A stretch of DNA of 64,000 bases from Bondarzewia mesenterica (lineage: Eukaryota > Basidiomycota > Agaricomycetes > Russulales > Bondarzewiaceae), in NCBI GenBank assembly GCA_004802705.1, contig SGPL01000081.1:19210-83209 (forward strand). Reading direction: 5' to 3'. The notes beneath the pieces are model-generated. The model made no database searches and was not told the DNA's origin. It saw only the letters and a list, made by a program, of their open reading frames with translations. The translations under genes were made by a program, and so were the position numbers. The stretch's first letter is position 1; each line of letters opens with the position of its first letter. Positions 49,102-61,459 of the stretch are shown piece by piece.

Positions 49102-52100
49102 TTATTCCAGAGGATTTTCGTCTTCAATGTCAGAATCAATGTCGGTAGCGCTACTCTCGCTGCCGCCGTCCGAGTCCAGTTGCTCGTAATTATCTGCGCC
49201 GCCCTCGTATTCTTCCAAATCACTATCCCAACCATCCATATCCAGAGCCACGTCTTCTGCTCCCAGCAATCCCAACTCCTCCCGACTCTCTGAGTGCGCG
49301 GCATCATCCGCTTCGAGTTCGTCTTCGCTCTGGTCGTCGTCCAACGGCGCTGTATGAGCATTGGCCGGATCTTCACAAGTTCTTACGTCATTGTTATCCT
49401 GTTGTATAGGGCCATCTCCTGAAATAAAATTGATATCAACTAAGTGCAACATAAATTCACTGAATGTCGCACCGTTGGCTTCAAGTGTTACCGAGGATGC
49501 AGGGGGTGGAATTTCGGGGCGTTGATTTCTTGCACCGACGAGTGGTTGGATCGAGTGTCGTTGCTGAAGAACTTTGAAATGGTCATTGAACTTGGTGAGT
49601 GGTGAGTTTGCGCCCCATGACATGGCCATATGTCCGACAGCAATGACATCAGGCGCGGGCTTGTCATCATCTGCGAAAACACGCCCAAGCTGCTGCTCAT
49701 ACATGCCATGATGGCGGAGACTTCCCATCAACTCGTTGATGTCATCGGTGAGATCTGGTGATGCGTGCCAGCTGCCTTGTTTCGCTCCAAGCGATGCATG
49801 AATGTCAGTAGCCAACTGCTGCAATATCTGGACACACGGCGCTATCGTCTCCAGCCAATCCCACGAGGCTCCACTGCCATGAGCCCGATAGTAGTCCTTG
49901 CATTTGTAAATCAGTGCTCGGAGAGTCTGTAGTCGCAGAGACTGTGTAAGTACGCACCTTAATCCAAAAGTTTAAATGTTCCTGTAGGAGATCGACCTCA
50001 ATCCATGCATTCTCTTTGCCCGTTGGGTTGACCAGCCAATTATTTAGCACAACGTCTCTGTTGATATCCATAAAATCAACGTGCATGACTTGAACTATAA
50101 GAACAGAACTCACACTAGCGATTTGGGCCATACATGTGTAAGGTTGTGCATAATATACAAGACCTCATGTGCATACTTTGTCCGTCCGTCTCCACGAAAG
50201 CTGAAAGCCCACATTTTGAGGACATTAAGAACGCGCCCGGAGTCACCTGCCTTGACTGAGTCGGAAAACTCTCGCAAGATCAGTGCATCACGCAGAAATA
50301 AAATTGCATTTTCATATATCATGTCACCATGCGCGGGTCCGTTCTTTGCCCGTGCTCGTCGAAGTCTATCAACTTCACGGTTATCCGTGTACTGGTCCAC
50401 AATTAATGCCGCGTGTTCCTTGAGCACTTCCCACGTCATTGTCTCCACGTATTGCTGCAAGGATGACGTTTTGGACACGAGGAGTAAGCAGTGGAGGATG
50501 CAGGAGTATAGAGAGACGAAAATCAAGTCACGACATGTGCGGAATGGAGGGAGGGAGGTAAGCACGATCAGCTTGCATTTTAGTGCAGCGTTATGAGCAC
50601 AGAGTGAGGCCGGATTGCTGAGGTCATGGTTGGTGAGTCCGAAGTGTGTATTCATGATGCCATGAGTACCAGCGATCTTGTAATGAAAGAGGCCGGGAAC
50701 AAGAGATGCCCAATGCAGTGCGCTAGCACCACCTTCGTTTCCCGCCCTAGCTGCACCCACAGAGCGCAGGCGGGCCACCGAGAGCTGATCTCCTACGATG
50801 AGCTTAACAGTCTCTGCGACATCTCAGCCACCTTCATCCAGCTCCAGTTCTTTGATTATAGCTTCAATGACTTCTGCATTTCCACTTGTCGAAGCTTCGT
50901 TTATATCCATCGCGGGCAGAGGAAATACTTCTGTCTTGTGAACTTCGATCTTCTGGGGCGAGGATGGTAAACTGGCCTGTAAGTCCTTGCGAAAGCATTG
51001 AAATTTTGCTCCACCATTGTAGACGATGATCCTGAGAACAGTATGGATGAGACAATCTCGGAAGAATTGTCGCTCAGAATTGGTGAGATGGATATCATNC
51101 ATGCTAAGTCNGGGTGCTTGTTTAAATGATTTGTCGGCATCTTCAGTTCGAAGGTCCTCACGAGAAGCCTTGTATAATGGCCAGAGGGTNGCGCAGGTAC
51201 CATTTTCTTGTGCATCTTAATATNATGCATAATTAGCCNTGCACTCCTACNGNCCAATATGTATGTGAANTTGCCGGTGCNTCCTACTATTTGTTCTGCA
51301 ACTTTTGAATTCCAATTGATGTTGTCATATACCCATCCAGCCATGTCCNTCTGTGCAAGTTTCCGTGCGACTGCACGCATCGACGTTGAGAGCTGCTGCA
51401 AAGTTCCTGGGCGCCACNTTTGACGGCTTCGCTCAGGCTGACTCGGAGGCTGCGNGGTCTCAGCATCAGCACCTNCTTCCTTATTCGCGTCCTCCTCTCC
51501 ATCCAATGTGCGCCCTCNTCCCGCTAGCNTAGGATAGCTGACNCTGATCCCGAGGCGGTTCATCACACTGATCTGTTGTCGAGTCGCACCNGTCNCATAC
51601 AGCCACAAGCCCATTACGTGTCGTACGTAGTTATTTTTCTGACTTCGTTCCCCTAGGAGGTTAATCGTGCNGAATGCAGCTAACTGATGCCCAAATGTAA
51701 GCAAAATACATTGACAGTCCAGCTTNAGTTACTTACAAATGATTTGTGCTCTTTCGCTTTCTCTTGGCCCTCAGCTATCTGANGATTCGTGGTCGCAATC
51801 CNGGTCATCAGACTCATGATGGTCGGACACAGTTTGCGCAGCCTGTGCGGAAGCGTGCTGAAGTCCAAACNGAGCNTGAAAGCTGAATCGAGTGGGNNAT
51901 TATTNGTGCGCAGCATTCCGCTTCNTGATACTGTGTGTGCTTCGGCGTTGACCTTTTGCTTCATGTACTCCGTCATCCAGTTTGTGACCAGTCNCTTTCN
52001 TGACTTCGAGTTTTCCCTNGATACACAAAAAATCCAGTACTTGCTCGATGGTTGTGGCCCTGGCGAAGATATTGTCCCACCTCCATTGTCGCGACAGGTA

Positions 52101-52277
52101 GGCAGGATTAAACACATAGGTCAGTAGCTCACCAAAGGGAATCTCGTGTTTTTNGAGTAATGATAGGGCTNCCAACATCACAGACTGCCTCTCCTCGGCC
52201 GACTTTTGTGCTTCGCGTACAGAGTCTTCTTTCTTTTTAGCACGTGTGACNGCCGCCTTCTTNTGTCCCTTGCGCAT
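49102..52277 (-). CDS. DUF6589-domain protein, copy 2
   Basis: Multi-exon minus-strand gene, N-rich. The N-terminal exon (start near 52277) is basic (KKKEDSVREAQKSAEERQSV) and contains HEIPFGELLTYVFNPAYLSR, which aligns with the equivalent TLNEISLSDFLISIF segment of copy 1. Then ISVMNRLGI, MAGWVYDNINWNSKVAEQIV (matching AGFAYDNFDVNLKV), ASLVPGLFHYKIAGTHGIMN, MIYENAILFLRDALILREFS, VKAGDSGRVLNVLKMWAFSF, KYAHEVLYIMHNLTHVWPKS, and the family signature NWLVNPTGKENAWIEVDLLQ-EHLNFWIK (49960-50060). The C-terminal exon has LATDIHASLGAKQGSWHASP and a long acidic tail (Asp/Glu/Ser) ending at 49102. No clear nonsense codon is seen. Identity with copy 1 is low outside the motifs, so the copies are old relatives, not a recent duplication. 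Confidence 0.72.
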
Positions 52278-52873
52278 GGAGTCTTGCGTACCGCGAATTG
52301 GCGATGTCCATATGACTCCNNGATCACTTCCNTCAGCACCCCAGAGCTGTTCGTCCTGATTGCGATGGTCTCGCGTGNTTGGTGTGGCAACATTCTGACT
52401 ACGAGGTAATGCAGTTCAGTATGATTAACTGTTCTCAACAGGAACGCATGCACGAGCTTACGATGTTATGCCAGGTACCCTNCCATCGAGTGGACTGGAC
52501 NGAGCTGTGCCTATCGGTGAAGAAGGCCAGGATAACNCATCCACTANGGGAGGAGAAGAAGGGGGAAGAGACGATATTGGAGATGACAGANGATAAAGAC
52601 CCTCGAGTGCAGGCAACAACGGAGGACCCATTTAGCCTATGGTANGGTCAAAATCTTATTTTAGTAGCCTGAATTNTGTACTGACCTGCATATAATGNAT
52701 ATGGCCTGTAGAAATGGGAGGGAGATGAACGCGAATGTTGCGCAGTGCACGGTAACATCCATATATGGATCAGCCNACTAATCTCGGTCAGTACTCAATT
52801 TTTTCTTGCCCTTTCAGTTCTCCCATTTGTTGCACTCACACTCACCATCCGCGCGTCACGCAGTTACTCAATC
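52278..52873. other. Divergent interval between DUF6589 copy 2 and helicase copy 2
   Basis: About 600 bp between the two starts. It contains a 98-codon plus-strand open frame (52379-52672, with ERMHELTMLCQV and a Glu/Lys-rich end) that I cannot assign, plus the presumptive promoters of both genes. Confidence 0.4.
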
Positions 52874-55765
52874 ATGCCTTCGAGCACTCAGTCCACAACA
52901 ACTCGTAGGATTCGCCGGCCTAAAATCAACCGCAATCGATCTACGAGGCCGCCACCATTGCCCCCTCNTAAAATGACNGCCNAAGAGCTTCAACACCTGC
53001 GCGAGTTAATGAAAATCCAACTCNGCGGCAAGGAACCTCGAGATTTTCAAGTTGAAATGGTGCAAGCGCAGGAAGAAAGACGGGATGCACTGTGTCATGC
53101 AGNGANGGGCCTGGGTAAGACGGCCATCNCAGCTGGTCCCTATGTGCTTGAGAAGAATAGGGGCAAGGTTACCATTATGGTGTCACCCCTGATAGGTCTT
53201 CAGGAGGAGATGGTCAGTCCTGTTTTCAATCTGCCTTTCGATTCNGCCTGACAGTATCTCAGGAANGAACTTTTCAAGATGAATTTCAGTTGTCCGCCGT
53301 TGCNGTCAACAGNGCTCNCAAGGATTCCAATGGTTCAGTCATGAATGTAAGTGATTGANGACTGACCTTATTGATTGACGTGTCGTTGCTCACCATTCTA
53401 CTAGGACATAATTAGAGGAAAACACCAAATCNTCCTCATCTCGCCCGAAATGCTATTGTCTCNCCNTTTTATTGATCGCATACTGCGAAATCAAGAGATG
53501 ACCNCAAGAATCTACTCTATAGTCATTGACGAGGCCCACTGCATATCTCACTGGGGTGCCGACTTCCGCAAGAAATANGCATCGATCGGTTCAATACGTG
53601 TTTTTCTACCACNAAGCACACCTTTNATCGCTGTTTCAGCTTCGCTCACCCGCCNCNTGTCCCGTGACATCATCGACAAGCTCCAATTCAATCGGTCGAG
53701 CTATTTGTANAAGAATCTTGGAAACGAGAGGCCGAACGTGTNNATCATCGTCCNCGCGATTCATAATACCATNCAATCATACTCCGANCTCGATTTTCTT
53801 ATACCGACCAATCTCAAGGACCNCGCCGACATCAAAAAGATATGGATCTATGCGGATAATGTCACCGCAGGATCCGAAATCATCGACCATCTTCGCTCTC
53901 TTCTGCCTACCCAATTTTCATGATCTCATCCGACCCTATAATGCTGTGCACCATAGCGACTATNGANGAGCTGCCATGNATGNATTTCNTTCAGGTGCNA
54001 TTNGGATCCTGGTTTGTACAGATGCTGCGGGAATGGTAAGTCTATAAAGCACTGAGGGCGATAACAACCTCACGCTCATCCATTCGTCCTANGGCTGTAA
54101 TGTACCAGATATCGACATGGTGGTGCAGTGGAAACTGCCTGAAAAACTTCAAGTTTTGTCCAGNGAGCCGGCCGTGCCGCCCGTGGACCACTTACTACTG
54201 GTGTCGCCATTTTGCTCGTCGAACCTACTGCCTATTCAGTCATCNCAAACACGGAGAGCGCACCTTCGAGGAAAGTGAAGCANGGTCNGATGAAGGGTAA
54301 AGGACGGAGAGGCACACAGAAAAAGTNGGGGGACAAGGACTATGCAAGGGCTCGAGGGAGATTTCGAGGAGGAAGGCCAGGTGTTAAGGGGTTCTCCGAT
54401 GATATCATCNCATGCGACCAACCGAACTTCGATGAGGAGGAGGATGCTACGGAAGGCATGTATCTTTTTGTCCAAGCGACGACATGCCNCCGCAAGATTC
54501 TGCGTGTGGTATTCGACAACCCAGAGACAGGTGAGTAGCTCATAACTAATTTACCAAGGATACAGCTCTGAGCTTACCTGCTCGTGACAGCACCTACAGT
54601 TTCATGCTGTGATGTATGTGATCCTGCGTTGCTTGANCTCACACGTCCCNGTCGCAAACCAGATACTCAAGGCCAGAAGAAGATGGCCTGCAGCGTCAAA
54701 AGGGCAATAGTTGAAGACNCTCTAGANGAATGGCGAGATCGTNTTTTNGAACGCGATCACTCGGGATCTTTTCTCACTCCCGAGTGCATCCTANCNGATG
54801 ATACCGTGCTCAAGCTCGCATCCNTCNGTCCATTATCCGCTGCNGATATCCATGCCTANCTTCAGCCGCAGTGGTTGTTTTGGCNTAAATATGGTCAGNA
54901 ACTCTNGAATCTCTTGCTCGGGCTGCCTGTTCCCACCNTTGAGCCTCAACCACCGAAACCTCCTGCCTTACGTGCAGCAAATTTGATCTCATCACCAGTC
55001 TTACCGGTGTCCATTTNGTCAACNGCTGACACGGAGTCANAGGATAACGCACCAGCCACATCTTCCCCAAAATTNGTGNGGGCCCCGNCTACTNGAAAAN
55101 GTCATCAGCGCGCTGAATCGTCCTCCACTCCATCGACATCCAACCCAACAGTGAGGGTTCCCCAGGTTTCGGAGGCTTCAAAGAGACAACGCATCCACTC
55201 AGTACTCCCGTCCGGCGGCCTTGCGCAGGGACAAACCACAGAATCTCACCATGTTTCCGNGGCACCATCTATCACTGCACAGGGTTATCACCAGCTTTCA
55301 CCAGACTCTACNGCATTGCCCTCCATCCAATCAGTCGCTCAACAGCCATACCATCATCCATATTTCTTTCCATATGGTGCTGCTGCANGCNATTCTCAAC
55401 AGACACTCNATGGCCACACTGTCATGTCACAACCACTCCCANTGGTANACCAGCAGGCTCAGCCTCATCATNAGCAACTTTATACTTATCCAANGTACAA
55501 TCCCTCNTACTACCACCAACCNGGCCCAAGGACAGTGCCTTCATACCCTCCACCAGCTATGTATTATTATCAGCCCTACGACTACAGCTCACAGATATAN
55601 CAGAATGGCTGGACGAACCCTTCTTCTAGTATACNGCCTNGGTCTGCTCAGCCACTTTTGAATCNACNCGCCGGCGAGACCTCGCATGATAGCACGTCCN
55701 NCAGNANNACTNNNANNNTTCTGACNGCACTGTACNTANNNTNNGNTNTTGTAATCCATATTTAG
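52874..55765 (+). CDS. RecQ-like DEAH helicase, copy 2
   Basis: The start at 52874 gives MPSSTQSTTTRRIRRPKINR. Motifs in order: EPRDFQVEMVQAQ, a Walker A variant ending GLGKTA (53108-53127), ISPEMLLS, the DEAH box VIDEAHCISHWGADFRKK (53523-53578), AVSASLTR (motif III position), WIYADNVTAGSEIIDHLR, VCTDAAGM joined across an intron to CNVPDIDMVVQWKLPEKLQV and RAGRAARG. A basic RG-rich linker (YARARGRFRGGRPG) is followed by the Cys motif CCDVCDPALL and a long Pro/Ser/Gln/Tyr-rich C-terminus to 55765. The core is RecQ-family SF2; the C-terminus is unlike RQC/HRDC. Many Ns prevent exact exon boundaries, and the 3' end at 55680-55765 is mostly N. It stands head to head with DUF6589 copy 2. Confidence 0.75.
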
Positions 55766-55780
55766 AAAAAAATTCCCTCA

Positions 55781-55830
55781 ACTGTCCGAGTGCCGACAAC
55801 TGTGATCACAGCTGTCGCAGTTCCGACAGT
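55781..55830. repeat. 50-bp near-palindrome centred on TGTGATCACA
   Basis: The arms ACTGTCCGAGTGCCGACAAC and its partner GCTGTCGCAGTTCCGACAGT are inverted versions of each other with a few mismatches around the perfect core TGTGATCACA (centre 55805/55806). It lies between helicase copy 2 and the Plavaka transposase. Confidence 0.8.
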
Positions 55831-55875
55831 CCCTCATCCAGCAGTTTCAAACAAATAAAATAAAATAAAATGGAA

Positions 55876-58800
55876 TCAAAATGCTATTGCATGTGCATTG
55901 TGGTCCGAGAATTTGTTAACGTAGTATGCATTGAATGCGAAGAGTGAGTACGTGTGCTTGAAATCCCCTGAGAGATGGTCATCTCCATATACGCCAATTA
56001 AATGTGCAGCGCGCATGATTGTATCCAGATGTACCACCCCCGCGATCCGCTTTCCCCTGTGATCCTTATCTGGTCTAACTGTCCACATACCCGTCTGCTC
56101 GCACGGCTCGTTCCCAACTGGCACAAACCACTCAACGAGGGNGCANGGATAGTAAATATATNGGAAAGTGAANGAAAAGAAAAGAACTACTCGNGCNACA
56201 TGTAAACCACNCATTCCGGGTGCNTTACTCATCTGCACGAAGACACAGTCATTTCGCGCGTCGCCCTTCTGCNAAGACGGGACCGCCCGTATCCNTTGTC
56301 GAAGCATCCCACCCACACCAGAGGGATCGCTTGGTGAGTAAAATGTTGCCANCGNNGAGTGATAAACTGATACCCTCCCTTTGAAATTCGGGCACAGCGT
56401 TAGGTCAACTTCGGGACCCNGAATTGGAGCATNGGGGTTCAATTGGTCAAAGAGGAAGCGACGGACGAGGTGCGGGAGGTCAGGGTAGTGGATTTTGATA
56501 CCTAATGCATCGAGTTGATTGGGATATCCTCGTGCTGTTTTNNGAACACAGAGACATCAAATAGATTAGCACAGTTGAAGACAACTTAATTAATGAAAAN
56601 GCACCTTTCGTTTTAGCCAGTGTGCATGTCGCATCTACCCGTGGGCCATCAATAGCATCGACATCACCATTCCTAGCGAAGGCAGCAGCAGCGGGCTGTN
56701 GAGGAGTGCCGATGGGATCTACAAATGCGAGTGCTTGTGCAGCTTCTGAAAGACACGGCCCATCCAGCATGCCAGCAGCATCAAAGTGGACGCNNGCTGN
56801 GGCAATCTTGTCAAGACGCTGGTTGATCAACAGCATCTGCCCTAGTGCNTTGAAGCGATTNGACCGTCGCCAAGGTTCTTTGACTGCTTTGATATGTTTN
56901 GACTCNGTGATGGATGAGCAAAGNCCGTTCGNCGCTCCGAACTCTTGAATGAGATGGCGATAATGAGTGAGTGAATGCTGACGAGGTAGGGANAAACCAG
57001 TTGGGCGAACGTTGACTTCTTCGAATATCGCGCGATGCNTGTGGAAGCNAGCTAGTGCCTTGTCGATGTNATCCAGAGTGGCTTCNGTAATAGCCGAGCN
57101 TCNGACAAGGTAACAAAAGTCCATGAAATNGCTAATTGCCTNGACCATCTGAGCAGGCACATGGCCNACAATGGCAGNGAGGTAGACCTGAATGCNCGCT
57201 GTTTGTTATTGAATTGAGAGACACAAAAAATGCGTCTAGTTCTTACCTTCATAAGCNCCTTTGAGTCATCGCCGGTCCACTGCTTAAAGCCGCGGCCATC
57301 AGGAAAGCGTCGTAGACCTGGAAATGATGGTACTGCGGCAATACTACATTACACATATTCAGCACAATAAANAGAGATGTGATGTTTAAGGAAATACATA
57401 CCGACGGTCAATGTCGGCCATGATCGCTNNAGCATCGGGTGGTGTATGAACGAGGTTGAGGTATTCTTCCACCCATGTTACCAGATGGTCTTTGAAAGTT
57501 NNTTTAATGACTTGATGGAGGATATCGAATGATAAGAGCTCATGTATATCTGCGCGTGGAAAGTTAGAAGTAAANGGCTAATTGATGCATGAAAATCGTA
57601 AGTACAGCGTTGGTGAATTGATTGCCACACATACCAGGATGTCGTCTATGATCCCATAGTTATCCCATAAAATCTTGGGATTNTAGGCNTCCATAAGCAA
57701 TCNNGTCAGTTCGTGTGACCGTGCNTTGCCCCCTGCATCAAGATTATTATGATGAGNGCCGCACCTATATATACTTTGGTCAACAGCATATTGAGNTCGA
57801 AGGAATAAGACCATACCGTGGACACCATCCCGAGACTATACAGGCCAGNATAACTTGCTCGGGATAATCCGCAATGTAAGGTCCTAATCCGTAGATTACG
57901 CNCCNCAGACGGCCATCAGGGCACTGTGCGACCTCCGGAACNGTCATTCCGAGANGGAGAGACCTGAAAATCTGAGTTAGTGATTTGTGATACAATTGCC
58001 GGCGAAATTTGCGAAAGATCNGGTCGTTGGTGTACTGTCTGTCAGCTATGACAATTCTGCAGTTAGCANGATATTCTCATCTAAAAAGTTGACTTACCTT
58101 TGGGAATGGCCAGAAAGCCGACCAAACTAACCNCATTCCGATGTGCGCGACGCACATTGTTGTGGATGTTTCNGTTTGAGATATACAGAGGATAGTATTC
58201 TGTGTGTNCTGTTGCTACGGAAACAGTCGTCTTATCAGAACCGAGAATAATCGGCACAAACATTGCGCCGTGCGTGGCAGGATCCTTTGCTATCGCATTC
58301 TGTAATGAAAAATCAAGATATCTTGTGAGAGCATTCAAAAAATAAAAAGCTTACGCACCGCCTGACACCATGCCCAGTTACCAGTCATGAAATCTGACCA
58401 CGTTCTTTTCCCATCCACATCAAATAACTGAACTGGTGTATAATCAATCTCGTTTACGAAACTAGGGTTGGCCAACTGATTGAGGACGAGGCCACGAGGA
58501 TCACGATACCAGACGTCATAGGGAACAGTCATCCATGGAGGCGGATCAGTCACAGGTATTTCTCCTGCGTAGCGAACAGAGAAAGTCTTCCAAGGTAAGT
58601 CACCGTGACTAATAGAATCAATGATAGCGTGAAGGTGAGCGTGATCACGAAATGGGGGCTCATCGTAACCATTCTGCGTGGCTGCCCAAAGACCGAGAAG
58701 TGTGTCGACATGCGTCTCTGGCATCTGGTCTTGCCGGTATAGAAAATCAGTGAGCTCGAACTGGGCTCGATTCTCGAATGGTGTCCAGCCAGTGTCATCG

Positions 58801-59245
58801 CCAATATTATAAGCGGCGAGAGGCGAATTATCAGGTGGTATTTCATTGCCATCAGAATCGACCGGTGTACCTAGTAAGAAACAGGCTTCGTTATTCTAAA
58901 AAAGAAATTATAGGTGTTCGTTTACTCACCGTCGAGTATAGGATGCATGACTCTGTGCGCACCAGAAGTAGGACTCGGAGGTGGCAGATTGACGATATCA
59001 TCATCATCTGGCACATCTTCAACATATGGCTGACGGAAGTTATGAATCGGATCAGGTAGCGCTAGGTTTTGGGCCTGCAGTGGGGCTGGAGCTGGTATAA
59101 TATGATGCGTAAGTAGTGGGTGGACGGCCGTTCGATGCTGTCTTAAGCCGCCTAAAGAGAGAAATCCACGATGACAGGCAGATGTACTTCCCTCACTGCA
59201 AAGGAATCTGCGAGGCTGAAAGTGTTTTGTTGGTCGGGAATGCAT
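55876..59245 (-). CDS. Plavaka transposase
   Basis: Large multi-exon transposase of the Plavaka group of basidiomycete DNA transposons. The start at 59245 (MHSRPTKHFQPRRFLC) is followed by a C2H2-like finger, CHRGFLSLGGLRQHRTAVH. Then come PPFRDHAHLHAIIDSISHGD, LPWKTFSVRYAGEIP, PPWMTVPYDVWYRDPRGLVL, NQLANPSFVNEIDYTPVQLF and FMTGNWAWCQA. The catalytic-core block FVPIILGSDKTTVSVAT then EYYPLYIS, NNVRRAHRN and VGFLAIPK (58090-58290) is the most conserved part. Further exons give YGLGPYIADYPEQV, HNNLDAGG, PKILWDNYGIIDDILV, PTGXSLPRQHSLTHYRHLIQ-EFGA (56900-57000) and DDHLSGDFKHTYSLFAFNAY at the C-terminus. Numerous Ns; I saw no certain nonsense codon, so the copy could be relatively young. Confidence 0.82.
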
Positions 59246-59517
59246 AGAGTCTGCATGAAAAGATGATGAGAGCAACAACTTGAGAAAAAAAAAAAAATGG
59301 CGTTGCTTTCCAATGCTGCCCGGCGCTTTCAATGAACGGATAGATGTCAAAGTCGGAGATTTCGGGTAAACTGAATAAACAAATCAGTGGCACTAGGCCA
59401 TTCTAGGTAGTAAGAGGGCAGAGGGCAATATGTACCTTGTGAATGCTGCACGGCATTTAACCTTCAGCAAAGCTGCGGGTCAACGTCGGCTCCCTTACCA
59501 CTCTTGCCCTTGATACA

Positions 59518-60681
59518 ATGTCTTCTAGAGTTACTCGCCCGTCTAACCAAATTGCCCATCCTGGACTTCCTGATGCACCGCACCCTCGCCGGTCTAGTGA
59601 ACAGGTGAGAGTTGATGACGAGGTCGTTGCTGAGTTAAAAAAAAATAGAGAAAGAGAAGAAGAGTGCGAAGGTAAAGAAGATAGCAGATTACGAGGCGAA
59701 TGCCAAAGTGGCAGCAGAGCGTATGGAACGAGAAGTCAGGCAGCCACCTGCGACGATTAGTAGGAGGCAACCTCGTCTGCTTAAGAGAGAGAATGCGATC
59801 ATCTTCAATGACTTCAATCCACTGAATTCTGTCCAAAATCACGGTTAGTTTCATCATTAGCTGTTCGAATCTCAGTACTCATCTGTTATCCATTTAAATG
59901 TGGCAGCAGAGCATACAGCTCAAGCTAATCGGCAGCCATCTGTGTTGATGAGTAGGACGCCATCTCGTCCACCTGCAATAACCTTCGCCATCCCTAAAAA
60001 GCTAACTTGGGATCCTGTTCACGGTTATGGTTAGTTTCATCATCGCTTATTACCTATCGATACTCAGTTTTGATCCAAGGGAATGAAGAAGACATGGACT
60101 TGATGCCGACAGAGGTAGATGAGAGTGATCATTGTGATAAAGATGAGGAGATGATAGAGGGGGAGGTAAGAGATGATAGGAAGGAGCTTTTGATGATTAT
60201 CGAGAAGGCTCGAGCTAGAAAGGCGGCACGTCAGACCAGCGGAGGTGTTGAGGAGAAGAGAGATGGCAAGAGGAAGGCTGCAGCGTGAGCCCTATCCTGA
60301 TTGATTGATCGATAGATTGATAGCTACGCCTCATGATTTAGGGGCAGCCAAACAAGCAGAAAGAAAGCGAAAAATCAGCCCTCCGGTTTAGCTCGTGGGT
60401 GGAGAAAAAACATACCTGAAGGTTTCTCTAACAGCGAGATCATTGAAGTCAAGTCAAGCTCTGAGGACGAAGTGACCGATTTGAAGGGAGCAAGCGGCGG
60501 GACTAGTAAAGGAACTACTAGTAAAATTAAGCGGCCAGCACCTATCCGGTTCGCTCCCTTCAAGATTGAAGACCTCTTTGAATCGGAGTTCAAAGCGCTG
60601 GCGACTTCCTCTTCTACTACCTCCACTGACCCCACTCGTATTGCCAACGTCAAGGCTGCTCTCGCTGACCTTTTTTTCTAA
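59518..60681 (+). CDS. Lys/Glu-rich accessory protein divergent from the transposase, frame-shifted
   Basis: The start at 59518 gives MSSRVTRPSNQIAHPGLPDA, then PRRSSEQVRVDDEVVAELKK and NREREEE, a charged coiled-coil. At about 59665-59670 the frame changes by one base and continues AKVKKIADYEANAKVAAERM, RREPRL-like basic residues and NAIIFNDFNPLN to an intron. Later exons: IEKARARKAARQTSGGVEEK (near 60200) and NSEIIEVKSSSEDEVTDLKG to PIRFAPFKIEDLFESEF, ending at 60681. Another acidic frame (60690-60950) may belong to it. Proteins of this kind with an HPGLP motif and a charged helix are common beside transposases in mushrooms. Function unknown; association with transposition is inferred from position, 272 bp from the transposase start. 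Confidence 0.45.
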
Positions 60682-61057
60682 CAAAGACCCTTACGACCTT
60701 GATTCCGACATGGGTTCGACTTTTGGGGACGGAGGTCTTCAAGATGAAGACGATAATGCCGAAGCTGCTAGTTTGGAGGCTGATGCGAAGAGACAGCCGT
60801 GCAAGCTGGCTGAGTTGATTGAGGTGACGGATGAGCCGGAGGAGAAGAAGCAGAAGATAGAGAGTGAGGTGAAGGAGAAGAGGAAAGGTGGGAACAGACA
60901 TGTGTTGGAAGGCGAGGGGGACACGGTGAGCAAGACACTTGAAAACAAGGTAAGTCTATCAAGCAAATTACGATTCCCGATTAGGGAAATCGTTACTTAT
61001 AGGAGGCCCTCTCCGCGAGACGGAATTTGGACTCTAGTCCACTACAAATTTTCCTAG

Positions 61058-61459
61058 TGAACTATAGATTTTGTAGTCATATTACAAATGCTCAACTACA
61101 TCTACCCACTCTGGAGCTAACATGCCTTTCGTTTTGCTTTGTAGTCTGAGTTGACCGGTTGACCGGCATTATTTATTACCGGTAAGTAAACCTTTCACGA
61201 CGTTGCTATTCTTTAGTCTTCGCATTGTAGTTGACTCTTTGACTTGGACTCCTTAGCCGCCCACCTCTCCATTCTCCCTTTTGCCGTCCAACAGAACAAC
61301 TGCGACCAAACCTGAAACAAAAATTACGGACGCAGGAAGGACATGATGTGTAAATAAAAAGAACAGTTCAAAGTAAGTACTTTGATTTGTCTATGTCTCT
61401 CGTATGCTCCTTAGCCCGCCGTGTCGTCACGGCGGGGGTTTCTTCTCACTCATCACGAG
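61058..61459. other. Non-coding region
   Basis: About 400 bp without a gene. It includes an imperfect hairpin (CTACAAATTTTC / GATTTTGTAG, about 61043-61076) and GACCGGTTGACCGG (61153-61166). Confidence 0.35.

Larger units (their letters stand above)
55876..61057. mobile_element. Plavaka-type DNA transposon region
   Basis: Transposase on the minus strand (55876-59245) with a divergent Lys/Glu-rich accessory frame on the plus strand. Terminal repeats could not be located, so the outer limits are approximate. Confidence 0.55.
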
